DNA of 64,000 bases from Zeugodacus cucurbitae (lineage: Eukaryota; Arthropoda; Insecta; Diptera; Tephritidae): positions 15,607,501 through 15,671,500 of the forward strand of contig NC_071667.1 in NCBI RefSeq assembly GCF_028554725.1. Direction: 5' to 3'. The stretch's first letter is position 1. Every line of letters starts with the position of its first letter. The translations under genes were made by a program, and so were the position numbers. The notes beneath the pieces are model-generated. The model was not told the origin of the DNA, searched no databases, and saw nothing but the letters and a program-made list of their open reading frames with translations. Positions 11,759-23,222 of the stretch are shown in pieces.

Positions 11759-12487
11759 TATACTCTCTTTAGAAACTTATTGTTCACATAACGGTTGTTT
11801 GTGTCACCCAGAAATAAAAGAGTTAGATGGGTTATATAGTATATATGTATGTAAATGATCAGGATGACGAGTGGAGTTGAAATCCGGATGTCTGTCCGTG
11901 CGTCTGCCCGTGCAAGCGATAACTTGAGTAAAAATTGAGATATCTTAATGAAACTTGGTACAAATATTCCTTAGCACCCTGAAGAGATTGGTATTGAAAA
12001 TGGGCGAAATCGGACCACTGCCACGCCGAAAACCGAAAACTTATAAAGTGCAATAACTGAGCCATAAATAAAGTTATAAAAGTAAAAAAAAACCATATCT
12101 CCGAAACTACTCGACCAATTTGAAAATTCGGTTCATAACATTCTCCTGACATCCCAATGATATATTATGAAAATAGGCCAAATCGGTTCACAACCACGCC
12201 TTCTTCCCATATACCAGAACTTGAAGACGATCTGAATGATTTAATAAAGTTAGCACTAGTGAAGATTTCGGAACAGAACTTTGCACAAATACTGAATTTA
12301 TAATGTGGAATCGATCGATTCACAGCGAGTATTTTGCTTCTAATAATATGTCTCCGTGCCAAAAATGGGTGAAATCGGGTCATAACTCCCTCTCGCTCCT
12401 ATATACCTAATGTTTGGATTTTCCAACTTTTAATGGAGTTATTACCGAATATGTGAGTCAAAAGTGAGTGAGTGAGTATAAAATGTT
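11759..12487 (+). repeat. R-family interspersed repeat, copy R1
   Basis: Opens with TATACTCTC, then CACATAACGGTTGTTTGTGT, a GTCTGTCCGTGC block, TTAATGAAACTTGGTAC, CGGACCACTGCCACGCC, ACAACCACGCCTTCTTCCCA and ATACCTAATGTTTGG. It ends near GAGTATAAAATGTTACT. It is shortened by about 450 bp against copy R7 and has lost the terminal stem-loop. Non-coding. Confidence 0.85.
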
Positions 12488-14074
12488 ACTTGATCGGAGA
12501 GACCGCTTGATATCAATTTTAGTAGCTGGATGATCCCAGAATCTATCGATATAAATAATTTTTAAAGGGCTTTAATTGCTAGACAACGTGAAGACCTATA
12601 CGATTAGGGTTATCTTTGAAGGATAAAAGTCCTTTTGGCAAACTTATTTGGGATCTATTGATAAGTGTTTACCTTCTGGAGGGCGGTGGAAAGTCTATAA
12701 CAAACAGACTCTATCAGATTATTTTCTTAATTTGTACAAGCTCACTGAGAAATGTGAATTTTAGATAAAAGCTTTTTCATGTGTGGAAATGTTTATTCGT
12801 GCTCTAACAGCAACAAATACACCAGAGAAAACATAATGCTGATGCTGCTATATGAGTAAAAATTTTCATTTCGACTGTTATTTTGTGTACTTCTTACAAG
12901 CAGACAGGAGATGGTAACAGAAATTTTCCCTATTCAGCAACTTCCGTGTAGCCAAAGAGTTTGGAAAAGGAATTGACTGCAACACAAGGGTAAACTTTGA
13001 ATGAACACTTTCTAGCGCAATAATAACAATAACAATTAGATCATTAAAACGCATTGCTTACATATTTGTACAAACACCAAACACTGACGTCAATACCCTA
13101 ATACATAGTTAATATCAACATACGCCACTCACTTGGCAAGCACACGCAGCAATATCATGTGCAAAACCTATAAACAAACACTTGTTGTAGTGTTAGTGTA
13201 CAGTGTTAAAACGGAAATGCCATTCATTAGCAATTTACCAACATATCCTGTCACTACTCTACGACCGTACGTGTTAGTTGGAGAAAGTTTGTACGGAGAT
13301 TCGTACTTGTCAGCTAATTATGGTAGCTCATTAATAAAGTATAATTGTTGTTGGTTGTAGCAGGGCACGTATGCACGTTCGCGCTATACCCTTGCAGTGG
13401 TACGCAAACTAAATTGTTTTGAAAACTGTAAACAACTGCGTAAGGCGAAGTCACATCTAGCACAAGTATTTGCTAAACTTCACACTCCTCTAGGTAGATA
13501 AGTGAAAAATTTTAGTACTTTCGTCGACACGTTTGCGATTGAGCTTAGCTTGTTATAGAAGTTAAATATTAATTTATAAAGTTAAGCCAAACACTCATTT
13601 ATGAGCGTGAAAAGGAAGTTGAATGTCAATTAAAATTTGCTAATTGCATATCATTAAGCATCATTGAAAGCAATTTCGTAATTTATATATAGGCAAGGAA
13701 GCACATATGATAGACTTATTTGCAAACGCATTTATATATGTATGTAAATTGCAACAACAAGTATTTGAATTCCAATAAAGTGACGAATAATATTTTGAGA
13801 AGCATAATTTACTCCCATACAAGGAATATTACACTTCCGATAATGCAAATATAAATTTTACATACATTCATTTGTGATACTATAATAATAGATTTCTCCT
13901 ATAAACACCAAATTAATTTAAATCTTTATTATTATTACTAATAATAACTTTTGTAACATTACTGCATTTGATAAAACATAATTTCTAAATTCCTGGAAAG
14001 TAAAGCGACATTACTAATTTTGGCTTATTTTAAAGTTAAATTAACAATCTTGTTTCCTACTAATCTTATGTTAT
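12488..14074. other. Intergenic DNA, no gene seen
   Basis: No domain-bearing frames. AT-rich sequence without detectable inverted or direct repeats by eye. Confidence 0.5.
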
Positions 14075-14567
14075 TATCCGATTTGGAATACCGATCCGTA
14101 TGGAAACCAACTCCACATAGGTTGGTTTATATAGCATTATTACCATTATTACAAAAAACCTATTTGGTTGCGGAGCCACCCCCACTTTCCCAAAAAAAGT
14201 ACATCCAAATATGGCCCTTAGTAGGGCGATTCTTTGCACCAAATATGACACTTTTTGTGTTTTCGATTTTCGCCATTTTGTGGCCACGCCCACAGTGGTT
14301 CGATTTTGCCTATCTTCGTAAGCACCCCTCTCACGGTTCCAAGCAACATGTGTACCATGTTTCGTCAATATATCTCAATTTTTACTCAAGTTATCCGTTG
14401 CACGGATGGACGGACAGTCAAACATTCGGATTTTGACTCGTCTCGTCACCCTGATCATTTTGATATACATAACCTTATATCCAACTCGTTCAGTTATACG
14501 ACTTAAAAACAACAGTTAGGGGAAAAACTATTATACTCTCTTAGCAACTGTATTGCGAAAGTATAAA
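14075..14567 (-). repeat. R-family repeat, copy R2 (partial)
   Basis: Minus-strand copy of the R family holding only its 5' half. Reading left to right one meets GAGCCACCCCCACTTTCCC, GGCCACGCCCACAGTGG, ATATCTCAATTTTTACTCAA, the GGACGGACAG block and finally TATTATACTCTCTTAGCAAC with the outer TATAAAAAG. The 3' half is missing beyond about 14075. Confidence 0.85.
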
Positions 14568-17500
14568 AAGCGAAAACTATTATACACGTATATATTGCTA
14601 TAAATATAATATTTATTTCTAGATTTACACGTACACACTCAACTAATTTTAAGCCAACCAGCAGCTTCAAGCAGTTTCTAAGTGTGGCTACATGACATAG
14701 CAACTAAATATTCCATAACATTTTATAGTTTTCATCTATTTATGAACTTTACACACACTTTAGTTAAAATGAAGTATTAAATTTGCACTTTATATGCCAT
14801 TAACTAGCTTCTCCTTAACTATGTCATATAAAATATTGGCTTTATTCGGTGCCAAAATATAGTTGTTTGGTAGATTTTCGTATCAGCTGATGGCTTATAT
14901 GATTGTTGAAAATAAATTTAACGGCCACTAAATTTCATTTTATGACGCCTTGCAAGAATTTAATGACACACACACATACACTTGAAGATACCAGGCGTAT
15001 GAGTGACATAAAGTTAGTGTAATAAGCGAAAGTGAGTTTGCTTAAGTGTAAACAAGTCGGTTCGTTTGAAAGTGGTTGAGTAGGACAACAACATATTGCA
15101 CACATATTTCTAAGTTTATAACGAATACATATGTGCAAAACAATTCCCTAACGACCAAATCTTTGCAATTATGTGGTTGCCACATCTAAACGCATTTCTT
15201 GTGGTCGTCTTAATTACTATGCACACACAGCCAGCCACCCGAAGGTACCACAAGTGCTGTAGCCTTTTCGCTGCCTAAATATTGCGAGTGCTTTGTGTTT
15301 ATACAAAAGAGGCCACAATCAAATGTTATGTAAAATGTATTTGCTGTACTTATGGACTTTACACAATTTAACCACTAAAAACTTTCTTAATTGCTTAACC
15401 AGTATGGCTAAAAGTTGTCGCTTTGATAATCACACATACATATGCAGGCATCTCAAGTCACGATAGTGTGTGTTGTTATTGTTTGGCTGTTGGTTACAGT
15501 GCGCTTGTATAAAATGTACAGTTATTCCATTTATAAACTTTAATAACAATTAGTGAAATAATTGCAAAGCAGAACTTGGGTTGTTTTACAAATAATTTAC
15601 CTTAAAGCAGCAATTATGCAATAGTTCAAAGATGTGGTTTTGAAAAAGTGTTAAGTAACCTCCTAAAGGTTGTTGAATTTAAAGGAGAGAATGTTGCATG
15701 TTAGAAAATTGTCGGATGTTTCACCGACAATGAGCAAATATTTTCTATTATATACGTTTTGCTTTCTTTGGGAATCCAACTGACTTTCTTTCGAAAACGG
15801 TTTACTAAATGCATTACAAGCCATCTGATTACCTAAGCCATTGACTCCAATAAAGATTATGTATTATGAACGAAATCATTAAAAGCATACAAAAAATAAT
15901 TTTGAATGACCGTGAAATGAATTTGCTCGGGATATATGCAAATCAAGAGACAATATGTACAATAGGTCTTTGCTGTATATTTGAGTTTTTTCTGTGGATA
16001 TCTCGCGAACTCCAGAGTCACTAAGAACAGAAATGAATTGATGATCCTAAGTAATTTTAGAGCTAATGCTGAATTTTTGCATAGGTCTATTAACAATTGT
16101 TACAGCATGACTATCGACACTACACAACCCGACAGTCTGACACTACCCGACAGTCTGACACTACCCGACAGTCTGCTGAATGAGCTATGTGTGTGCAATG
16201 AACTGAATAGAAGAGAGATTTGGAAATTGTTTACATCCAAATTATACTTTAAATCAAGTTAGAAATGTAGATAATGTTTCCAACATTTTTTTTTTTAATT
16301 CAAAAAATTTTTGAACTATAACTGGACAAACTACTTTCTAGCGAAATGCAAATTAAGTTCAATATTCAGCCATATTGTTAGCCTGATCTTTTTCCTGCTG
16401 ATTGCTTCCCGTTTCATATTAATTTTCTTTGAGAAATCCACCGTTAATGCTTTGTGACTCAAAATAGTCATGTATTTGACAGGCATAACTGTCATAATGG
16501 TTTTTAATACGTTGATTCATGTTATTGAATTATATTTATAATTCTCAAAAAAAAAAGTTTACTGTGTTTACTAATGCAATACTAATTCAAAAAGCGGATT
16601 ATAATCCTGCAAATGCGTCATGGCATGTGACCACAAGATATTTCAGCAAATGTATGCAGAATATTCGCAGAAATTTCGTCCTTGTACTCGTGTACATACG
16701 TACATACACGAACAAAAGAAACCGCAACCGCAAATCAATCACAATCCTATTGATTTGCTTTATTTGCGAAAATACTTAGGTGAAATTAGTAAAAACAGCA
16801 TTAAAGCTGTTTGTTGTAGTTGTCAAGTTGAGGTTTAAGGCGTCGGCTATAAATACATATTGTAGATTTGTACATACATAAACGCAAAGTTTCAGTCTGA
16901 TTAGGCGCAAAATAATGGTTAGTATGTATGGAAAACCACAATATCTACTTGCGGTGTGTCTTTACGTAGACAACAAGCACGCAAAAGGCAGCGCCACACC
17001 GCATTGAAACAGAGATGCACGCACAAGCATATTTGATGAGAGGTTTATAGTATGTGAAAATTTAAACAAATAAATGGCAAAGGAAATGTGAGCAAAGTGA
17101 ACGCCACAGCGAAAATACTTGTGTACTAAATTGAATTTCTGCGCCAAGTATAACATATGTACTATTATAAACGTAACATTTCCACACACCACAGTTTAGG
17201 CATCAGGAAATATTTGCAAAGACATTCTTCAAATATTTGCATATGTATGCGTGTGCACCTTTTCGGCTTATACTTTGCTCCAAGAATAATTACCAATTAT
17301 TAAATACTAAAATAGATATATATAATTAAACACATACATATACATACAAAACAAATTGCAATTATGTGCAATTTCCCATAGAGGTTGCCTGATTCTTTAC
17401 TTCTGTGATATTCATGCGTTTATTTCCGCCGTATTTGAGCAAATATTAAGTTCTTTGTGTTTACAATCAATGTATTGTCAATGAGACCACATATACTGCA

Positions 17501-17577
17501 ATTAACTTCTATTTGTTTTCCAGCTCAAGTTTACTGAAATTAATTAAATTGCTGTTTAATTTTAATTAAAGTTTATA
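14568..17577. other. Intergenic DNA, no gene seen
   Basis: Mostly AT-rich unique-looking DNA. The only structure noted is the 18-bp minisatellite near 16128-16172. Small frames at 15857-16096 and 16519-16838 have no recognised motif. Confidence 0.5.
16128..16172 (+). repeat. 18-bp tandem repeat, about 2.5 units
   Basis: CCCGACAGTCTGACACTA is repeated head to tail and stops partway through the third unit. Since 18 is divisible by three, a 93-codon plus frame (15981-16262) runs through it as a PDSLTL hexapeptide repeat. The frame has no other support as a gene. Confidence 0.85.
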
Positions 17578-17940
17578 TCTATACTAATATTATAACGCTG
17601 AAAAGTTTGTTTGTTTGTTTGAACACGCTAATCTCCGAAACTACTGGTTCGAATTGAATAATTCTTTTTGTGTTGGATAGTCCATTTATCGAGGAAGGCT
17701 ATAGGCTATATAGCATCACGCTGCGAAGAAACAGTGGTAAATGTGTAAAAAACGGGGGAAATTATTTATCTTTGAGGGCTTCCGTTCCTTGCGCTGCGAA
17801 AGCGGTTCCAGATACACAAAAGTTATGTATGAAAGAATTATTTCTCTTTTATTGATCTAAAAGAAAAGTCCGTGAGTACCGTTTTTGTGATAACTAATTT
17901 GGTCGAAATTATTTGTTAGAGTTAAATTAACATAATAATA

Positions 17941-18556
17941 CTAGCTTCGTCCGCGTGGAATAGTGATTTTGGGCTTCGTTTTTTTCTTCATCCGCGTCAA
18001 TTTCTGTTATCAAAGAACTTCTGCGTAAATTATATTTTTTGTTTTATTTTCTGGTGGCAGAAGAACATATTGATTTTCTTCGCAACCAGATCTTGACAAC
18101 GCGACATATAATTGGCCATGTGAAAAGCAGTCTTGGCGTAAATCGATCCCAACGTGTTTAAATGTTTGCCCCTGCGATTTACTAATTGTAACGGCGAAAG
18201 ATAACTTAAGGGGAATTTGAATTCTTTTAAAATTAAAAGGTATATCATTTTGGATCATCGGGATGCGAGGTATAAGTACTGTTTGACCAACTGCTGGACC
18301 AGTCAAAACGATTGCAACGATCACGTTATTGCGAAGAAATTTGACTTGAAGTCGGGTCCCGTTTCAGATTTCTAAGTAAAATTATTGGGGCGGATAATTT
18401 TAGCTTAAAGGAATGTGGAGGAAGGCCACTTGGGTTCAAAGAATTTAGAAACTCCTGTGGGAATGGACCACATCTTCTTGATCCATTACAATATCAATAG
18501 ATGTGTATGTGACTATATCTGCTTCAAGTTTATTTAAAACTAGAAGTTGGAAGAAC
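17941..18556 (-). mobile_element. Antisense Helitron 3' end nested in the outer Helitron
   Basis: On the minus strand, helicase coding sequence runs to a terminus reading CCACGCGGACGAAGCTAG, closing at the CTAG of 17941-17944 and followed by a T on that strand. That is a standard Helitron 3' end. Its 5' side stops abruptly near 18556, where plus-strand helicase sequence of the outer element resumes. Confidence 0.7.
18010..18545 (-). pseudogene. Helitron helicase C-terminal fragment (minus)
   Basis: Minus-strand frames read FQLLVLNKLEADIVTYTS, QEFLNSLNPSGLPPHSFKLK, SAPIILLRNL, then after a frame shift IPRIPMIQNDIPFNFKRIQ, FAVTISKSQGQTF and FSHGQLYVALSRSG. These match in order the last third of the Pif1-like helicase of insect Helitrons; the KSQGQTF and QLYVALSR motifs contribute to ATP and DNA contacts in superfamily 1 helicases. 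The N-terminal Rep nuclease and Walker A region are absent, so it is a dead remnant. An intact enzyme would work in rolling-circle transposition. Confidence 0.85.
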
Positions 18557-19530
18557 GGCACATTCGGCACTGAAGCTTCCGTTAAACATGCAAATCAATG
18601 AAACACCTGTTTGCAAGGCAATCAGCTATGGCAAGAGTGTTGAAGAATTGTAAACTGATAGTATGAGATAAGTGTAATTCTCTAGAAGCACTTGACAGAA
18701 CAATGAAATATCTGTGAAATAATAATCTTCCAATTTTGTATTCCAAATCACCGTATTTGTGGCGGTACGTGAAAACCATATGATTGACCATGAATATACG
18801 AGTATTCCTGCAACAGGATAAAACCACAGAAGAACTGTTAAAAATTGGAAATGGATGGTTTGATATCAATTCCACCTGCTATTTGTCAATTCACTTCAAC
18901 GAAAGATGAACTCATCACGAATGTATATCTGAACATATTGGCCAAAATTCTAAGTAACTACGATTGGTTGAGTGCATGCACAATTTTAGCTGTCAAAAAG
19001 ACCGATGTTGATGACTTCATCTATACGATTCAAATCAAATTCCGGGAGATTTGTGTGTTGAATTTCTAAATTTTTTGGATTTGCCTGACATGCCGCCGCA
19101 TCATTTACATCTTAAAGTTGGATCTGTTATTATTACGTAATTATATCGAAACTGTGTAATTGAACCCTGATTGTGTCGCAGCTATCGAATAATGTGATAG
19201 TTGCAAAAATTTTGAAAGGGACTTACAAGGGGCAGAATGCTTGATTCCACGAATTCCTCTGAGTTCCAACGATTTGCCATTTCGGTTTTAACGTATTAGT
19301 TTCCAGTCAAACTTGCATATGCCATGTCAATCAACAGGTCACAAAGACAGTCGCTGGAAATGTGTGGCATAAATCTGGAAATTCCATGGTTTTCATATGG
19401 TCAGCTATATGTGGAGTGTTCACGAGTTGAAAAACCATCTCCTCTGTACATTTATGCTCCGGAACAGAAAACAAAAAATGTTGTTGTCAAACTGCGTCAC
19501 ATTGAAAAAAAAAATGTACAAAGATCGCAA
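18557..19530 (+). pseudogene. Helitron helicase C-terminal fragment (plus)
   Basis: Plus-strand pieces read LKLPLNMQI, then TTEELLKIGNG, then ISIPPAICQFTSTKDELI and SNYDWLSACTILAVKKTDVD (18845-19069), then PDMPPHHLHLKVGSVII, and finally SINRSQRQSLEMCGINLEIP and WFSYGQLYVECSR (19324-19587). The order matches the end of insect Helitron helicases. Stops and frame changes separate the pieces, and the usual K-SQGQ motif is decayed to R-SQRQ. It belongs to the outer Helitron and is more decayed than the antisense piece inside it. Confidence 0.82.
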
Positions 19531-19672
19531 ATAAATGCTTTTCAATACAATCTAAATTCAACTTTCTTTACTTTTCAAAACAAATAATTTCACGCAGAGC
19601 AACGCCTGTGGGGTCAGCTAGTTATATATAACTATCAAATTAAACTCGAATTTTCTAAGACATGTATGTATA

Positions 19673-19850
19673 ATATTTTGTGGGCGGGGTATACCACTAT
19701 TTTATGTAGCCAAAGAACAGGTGTATGAAGTTTCATCAAGATATCTCAATTTTTACTCAAGTTACTTGTTCGGACGTTCGGACAGGCAGACGTAATTTCC
19801 AGATTTCAACCGTATTTATTACCCTAATTACTTTGATATATATATGTATG
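19673..19850 (-). repeat. R-family repeat, copy R3 (short 5' piece)
   Basis: About 180 bp of the R family on the minus strand: GTGGGCGGGG, GAAGTTTCATCAAGATATC, TCAATTTTTACTCAAGTTAC, the CGGACAGGCAGAC block and ACTTTGATATATATATGTA. Both ends are lost. Confidence 0.75.
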
Positions 19851-19929
19851 AAGAAAAAAATTTTGTTTTGTTTTTTTAACGGCATAGCTAAAAAAAGTTC
19901 TTCTTCTTCTTGACTGGCGTATACACCGC

Positions 19930-20121
19930 TTACGCGGTTATTGCCGAGTCCAAAACAGCGCGCCACGTATCCCCCCCTCTGGCAGTTTGGCGCCAATTGC
20001 GAAGCGAAGCCAGGTCCCTCTCCACCTGGTCCTTCCATCGGAGTGGAGGTCTCCCTCCTCCGCGGCTTCCACCAGCGGGTACTGCATCGAATACTTTCAG
20101 AGCTGGAGCACTTTCATCCAT
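19930..20121 (-). pseudogene. C-terminal tail of RTE-like ORF2, copy A
   Basis: Continues copy A after the frame break. The frame reads ALKVFDAVPAGGSRGGGRPP, LRWKDQVERDLASL and WRAVLDSAITA, then stop. The same tail closes copies B and C, but copy A has LRNWRQTARGGDTW where B and C have LGVSSWRQKAKRRNEW, so A belongs to a different subfamily. The basic, tryptophan-rich end probably binds nucleic acid. Confidence 0.85.
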
Positions 20122-20298
20122 TCGAACAACATGACCTAGCCAGCGTAGCCGCTGTTTTTTATTCGCTGGACTATGTTTATGTCGTCGAATAACACATACA
20201 GCTCATCGTTCCATCGTCTGCGGTATTCGCCGTTGCCAATGTTTAAGGGACCATAAATCTTCCGCAAAACCTTTCTCTCGAAAACTCCTAGTGCCGTC

Positions 20299-22205
20299 TC
20301 ATCGGATGTTGACATCGTCCACGCTTCTGCACCGTAAAGTAGGACGGGAATGATGAGAGACTTGTAGAGTTTGGTTTTTAGTTCGTCGAGAGAGGACTTT
20401 ACTTTTCAATTGCCTACTTAGTTCATAGTAGCACCTGTTGGCAAGAGTGATCCTGCGTTGGATTTCCAGGCTGACATTGTTATTTCTGTTAATGCTGGTT
20501 CCCAGGTAGATGAAATTATCTACAACTTCAAAGTTATGACTGTCAACAGTGACGTGGGAGCCAAGACGCGAATGCGCCGACCGTTTGTTTGACGACAGGA
20601 GATATTTCGTCTTGTCCTCATTCACCTCCTGACCCATACGCTTCGCTTCCTTATCCAGTCTGGAAAAAGCAGAACTAACGGCGCGGGTGTTGTTTCCAAT
20701 GATATCGATATCATCGGCGTACGCCAGTAGCTGTACACTCTTGTAGAAAATTGTACCTTCTCTATTTAGCTCTGCAGCTCTTATAATTTTCTCCAGCATC
20801 AAGTTAAAGAAATCCCACGAGAGTGAGTCACCTTGTCTGAAACCTCGTCTGGTATCGAACGGCTCGGAGAGGTCCTTCCCGATCCTGACGGAGCTTTTGG
20901 TGTTGCTCAACGTCAGCTTACACAGCCGTATTAGTTTTGCGGGGATACCAAATTCAGACATCGCGGCATAAAGGCAGCTCCTTTTCGTGCTGTTGAAAGC
21001 AGCTTTAAAGTCGACAAAGAGATGGTGTGTGTCGATCCTATTTTCACGGGTCTTCTCCAAAATTTGGCGCATGGTGAATATCTGGTCTGTTGTTGATTTT
21101 CCAGGTCTAAAGCCACACTGATAAGGTCCAATCAGTTTGTTGACGGTGGGCTTTAGTCTTTCACACAATACGCTCGACAGAACCTTATACGCGATGTTGA
21201 GGAGGCTTATCCCACGGTAATTGGCGCAAATTGTGGGGTCTCCCTTTTTGTGTATTGGGCAGAGTACACTGAGATTCCAATCGTCAGACATGCTTTCTTC
21301 CGACCATATTCTGCAAAGAAGATAATGCATGCACCTTATCAGCTCTTCGCCGCCGTATTTGAATAGCTCGGCAGGTAATCCATCGGCCCCCGCCGCCTTA
21401 TTGTTCTTCAAGCGGGTAATTGCTATTCGAATTTCTTCACGGTCGGGCAATGGAACATCTGCTCCATCGTCGTCGATTGGGGAATCGGGTTCGCCATCTC
21501 CTGGTGTTGTACTTTCACTGCCGTTCAGCAGGCTGGAGAAGTGTTCCCTCCACAAACTCAGTATACTCTGGTCTTCAACAACTAGATCACCTCTGGGGGT
21601 CCTACAGGAGTGTGCTCCGGTCTTGAAACCTTCAGTTAGTCGCCGGATCTTTTCGTAAAATTTTCGAGCATTACCCCTGTCGGCCAGCTTGTCAAGCTCT
21701 TCATACTCACGCATTTCGGCCTCTTTCTGTGTTTGTCTGCAAATGCGTCTCGCTTCCCTCTTCCGCTCCCGGTATCTATCCCATCCCGCACGTGTTGCGG
21801 TCGTTTGCAACGTTGCGAGGTAGGCAGTCCGTTTTCTCTCCGCTGCGAGGCGACAATCCTCATCATATCAGCTGTTTTTTAACATTTCCGAAAGCCAATA
21901 GTTTCGGTTGCAGCTGTACGTAAGGAGCTTTATATGCTGTCCCACAGTTCTCTTATGCCAATAAGTGCTTTCAGAGAGCAGGAGTGTAAGTGGAGTAGAA
22001 AATCGTCCGGCTGTCGGTTGTGATTGCAGCTTCTCGATGTCGAACCTTCCTTGTGTTTGTTGACGTGTGCGCTTTTCTACACAGAGGCGAGTGCGTATCT
22101 TAGCTGCACATCAAAAACACTGGAGACATGTCGTCCATCTATAATGATCGATCTGGTTGCGCGTGATTTGATCGGGGGACAGCCAAGTAGCTTGATGTAT
22201 TATTA
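20299..22205 (-). pseudogene. RTE-like endonuclease/reverse transcriptase, copy A
   Basis: A 503-codon open stretch (21810-20299) carries the reverse transcriptase in order: LKNNKAAGADGLPAELFKYG, NYRGISLL, YQCGFRPGKSTTDQIFTMRQ, DFKAAFNST, RGFRQGDSLS, the catalytic YADD (in LAYADDIDIIG) and NEDKTKYL. Upstream in other frames are NQIDHIIIDGRH, the end of an AP-type endonuclease, and a linker rich in R/K. Such proteins nick target DNA and copy their RNA into it. A shift near 20390 detaches the C-terminal tail, which continues at 20121-19930. RT residues look preserved, so inactivation may be recent. In genome databases this family is often mislabelled as craniofacial development protein 2-like. 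Confidence 0.88.
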
Positions 22206-22330
22206 TATTTCCTTATGCTGGTACTACAGACTTATACTATTTACCAACAAATAATTCAGTATTTATTTTTAAATTTTGTATAATGAGACTATTTTATTCA
22301 TTTATAATTACTTATGCATATATTTTATAA

Positions 22331-22455
22331 TCCATATTAATATTATAAATGCGAAAGTAACTCTGTCTGTCTGTTACTCTTTCACGCCTAAACGGCTGAA
22401 CGGATTTTGATGAAATTTGGTATGGTGATAGATGATAACCTAGAAAAGAAACTTT
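22331..22455 (+). mobile_element. Isolated Helitron 5' end
   Basis: TCCATATTAATATTATAA at 22331 follows a host A. It is followed by ATGCGAAAGTAACTCTGTC, CTGTCTGTTACTCTTTCACG and GAACGGATTTTGATGAAATT, the usual order at one class of insect Helitron 5' ends. It breaks off at a jockey LINE after about 125 bp. Confidence 0.7.
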
Positions 22456-22978
22456 GCCTCATGTATATATAAATGGCACTCCTATTCCTCAAAAAAATTC
22501 TGTAAAATACCTTGGAATGTATCTTGACCGACGACTTACGTGGAAAGATCATATAAAAGCTAAGAGACTGCAACTTAAAATTAAGACAAACAAAATGTAT
22601 TGGCTCCTTGGCTCGAAGTCTGAACTCAGTCGTGAGAATAAAATTAAATTATACAAAGCGATCTTAAAACCAGTGTGGACATATGGTATTCACCTGTGGG
22701 GTACGGCTTCCAAATCAAATATTGAAATTTTACAACGCTATCAGTCAAAAACACTAAGAATGATTGTAAATGCGCCATGGTTTACAACAAATGAAAATAT
22801 ACATACAGATTTACAAATTCGTTACGTAAAAGAGGAAGTAAATAGACTATCCGATAAATATCTTAACCATAAACTAAGTAATCACAATAATACCTTGGCA
22901 ATATGCTTACTAGATGATACTCAAGAAACCCAAAGACTGAGAAGATATCATGTCCTAGATTTGCCCTTTAGAAAATAA
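22454..22978 (+). pseudogene. Jockey-clade reverse transcriptase, C-terminal fragment
   Basis: A 174-codon open frame with the thumb and tail of jockey-type ORF2. Key segments are VKYLGMYLDRRLTWKDHI, NKIKLYKAILKPVWTYGI, HLWGTASKSNIEILQRYQSK, LRMIVNAPWF and the closing RRYHVLDLPFRK. The catalytic palm with YADD and the endonuclease are missing because the copy is 5'-truncated. The frame has no stop, so it is young or lucky. The first ATG falls in flanking sequence and is not a real start. Confidence 0.85.
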
Positions 22979-23040
22979 GTACATATACTAAGTAAGTAAT
23001 ATATTAAGATATATTATAATAAATGAAACAATGTTTTAAT
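22456..23040 (+). mobile_element. 5'-truncated jockey-clade LINE
   Basis: Contains an intact C-terminal frame, a short 3' UTR with AATAAA at about 23021 and no long poly-A beyond a weak run of T/A. It starts abruptly next to a Helitron 5' end, and may have inserted into it. Confidence 0.75.
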
Positions 23041-23107
23041 TTTTTTTTTATACTGCTATTTATAATGAGGACAGATTGCAAATAAAAGATTGTTACTATA
23101 AAAAAAA

Positions 23108-23222
23108 ACACAGAAAGAAGCCAAAATGCGTGAGTACGAAGAGCTTGACAAGCTGGCCGACAGGAGTAATGTCCGAAAATTTTACAAAAGATCCGGCGAC
23201 TAACTGAAGGTTTCAAGACCTT
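23108..23222 (+). mobile_element. Short RTE-like scrap, copy D
   Basis: About 115 bp matching the linker region of copies A, B and E: TQKEAKMREYEELDKLADR then NVRKFY, a one-base deletion, and GGTTTCAAGACC. Both ends are truncated, which is unusual for target-primed insertion and suggests a fragment moved by recombination or repair. Confidence 0.8.

Larger units (their letters stand above)
17578..19621 (+). mobile_element. Helitron with both termini, internally deleted and invaded
   Basis: The left end at 17578 is TCTATACTAATATTATAA after a host A, followed by a GTTTGTTTGTTTG leader typical of insect Helitron 5' ends. The right end is CTAG at 19618-19621 followed by host T, after GAGCAACGCCTGTGGGG. 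The A/T flanks fit Helitron insertion without target duplication. The interior holds only the C-terminal helicase region in plus orientation. A second Helitron piece lies inside in the opposite sense (17941-18556). Confidence 0.78.
19896..22205 (-). mobile_element. RTE-like non-LTR retrotransposon, copy A
   Basis: The longest of five copies of one LINE family. On the minus strand it runs from the end of the endonuclease domain (near 22205) through reverse transcriptase to a 3' end at about 19914, with a GAA-type tail (TTCTTCTTCTTC on the plus strand). Its coding part ends only some 30 bases before the tail, as in RTE-clade elements with very short 3' UTRs. It is 5'-truncated, with a small deletion after the endonuclease and a frame break near 20390. 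The clade name is an inference from the RLRWLGHVVRM-type tail seen in copy B. Confidence 0.85.

Noticed and set aside
16128..16172. CRISPR-like array
   Set aside because: Units are directly adjacent without spacers and the genome is clearly animal.
20299..21810. Host gene 'craniofacial development protein 2-like'
   Set aside because: That label is commonly attached to this LINE family; the YADD reverse transcriptase, multi-copy state, truncation and microsatellite tail show it is a retrotransposon.
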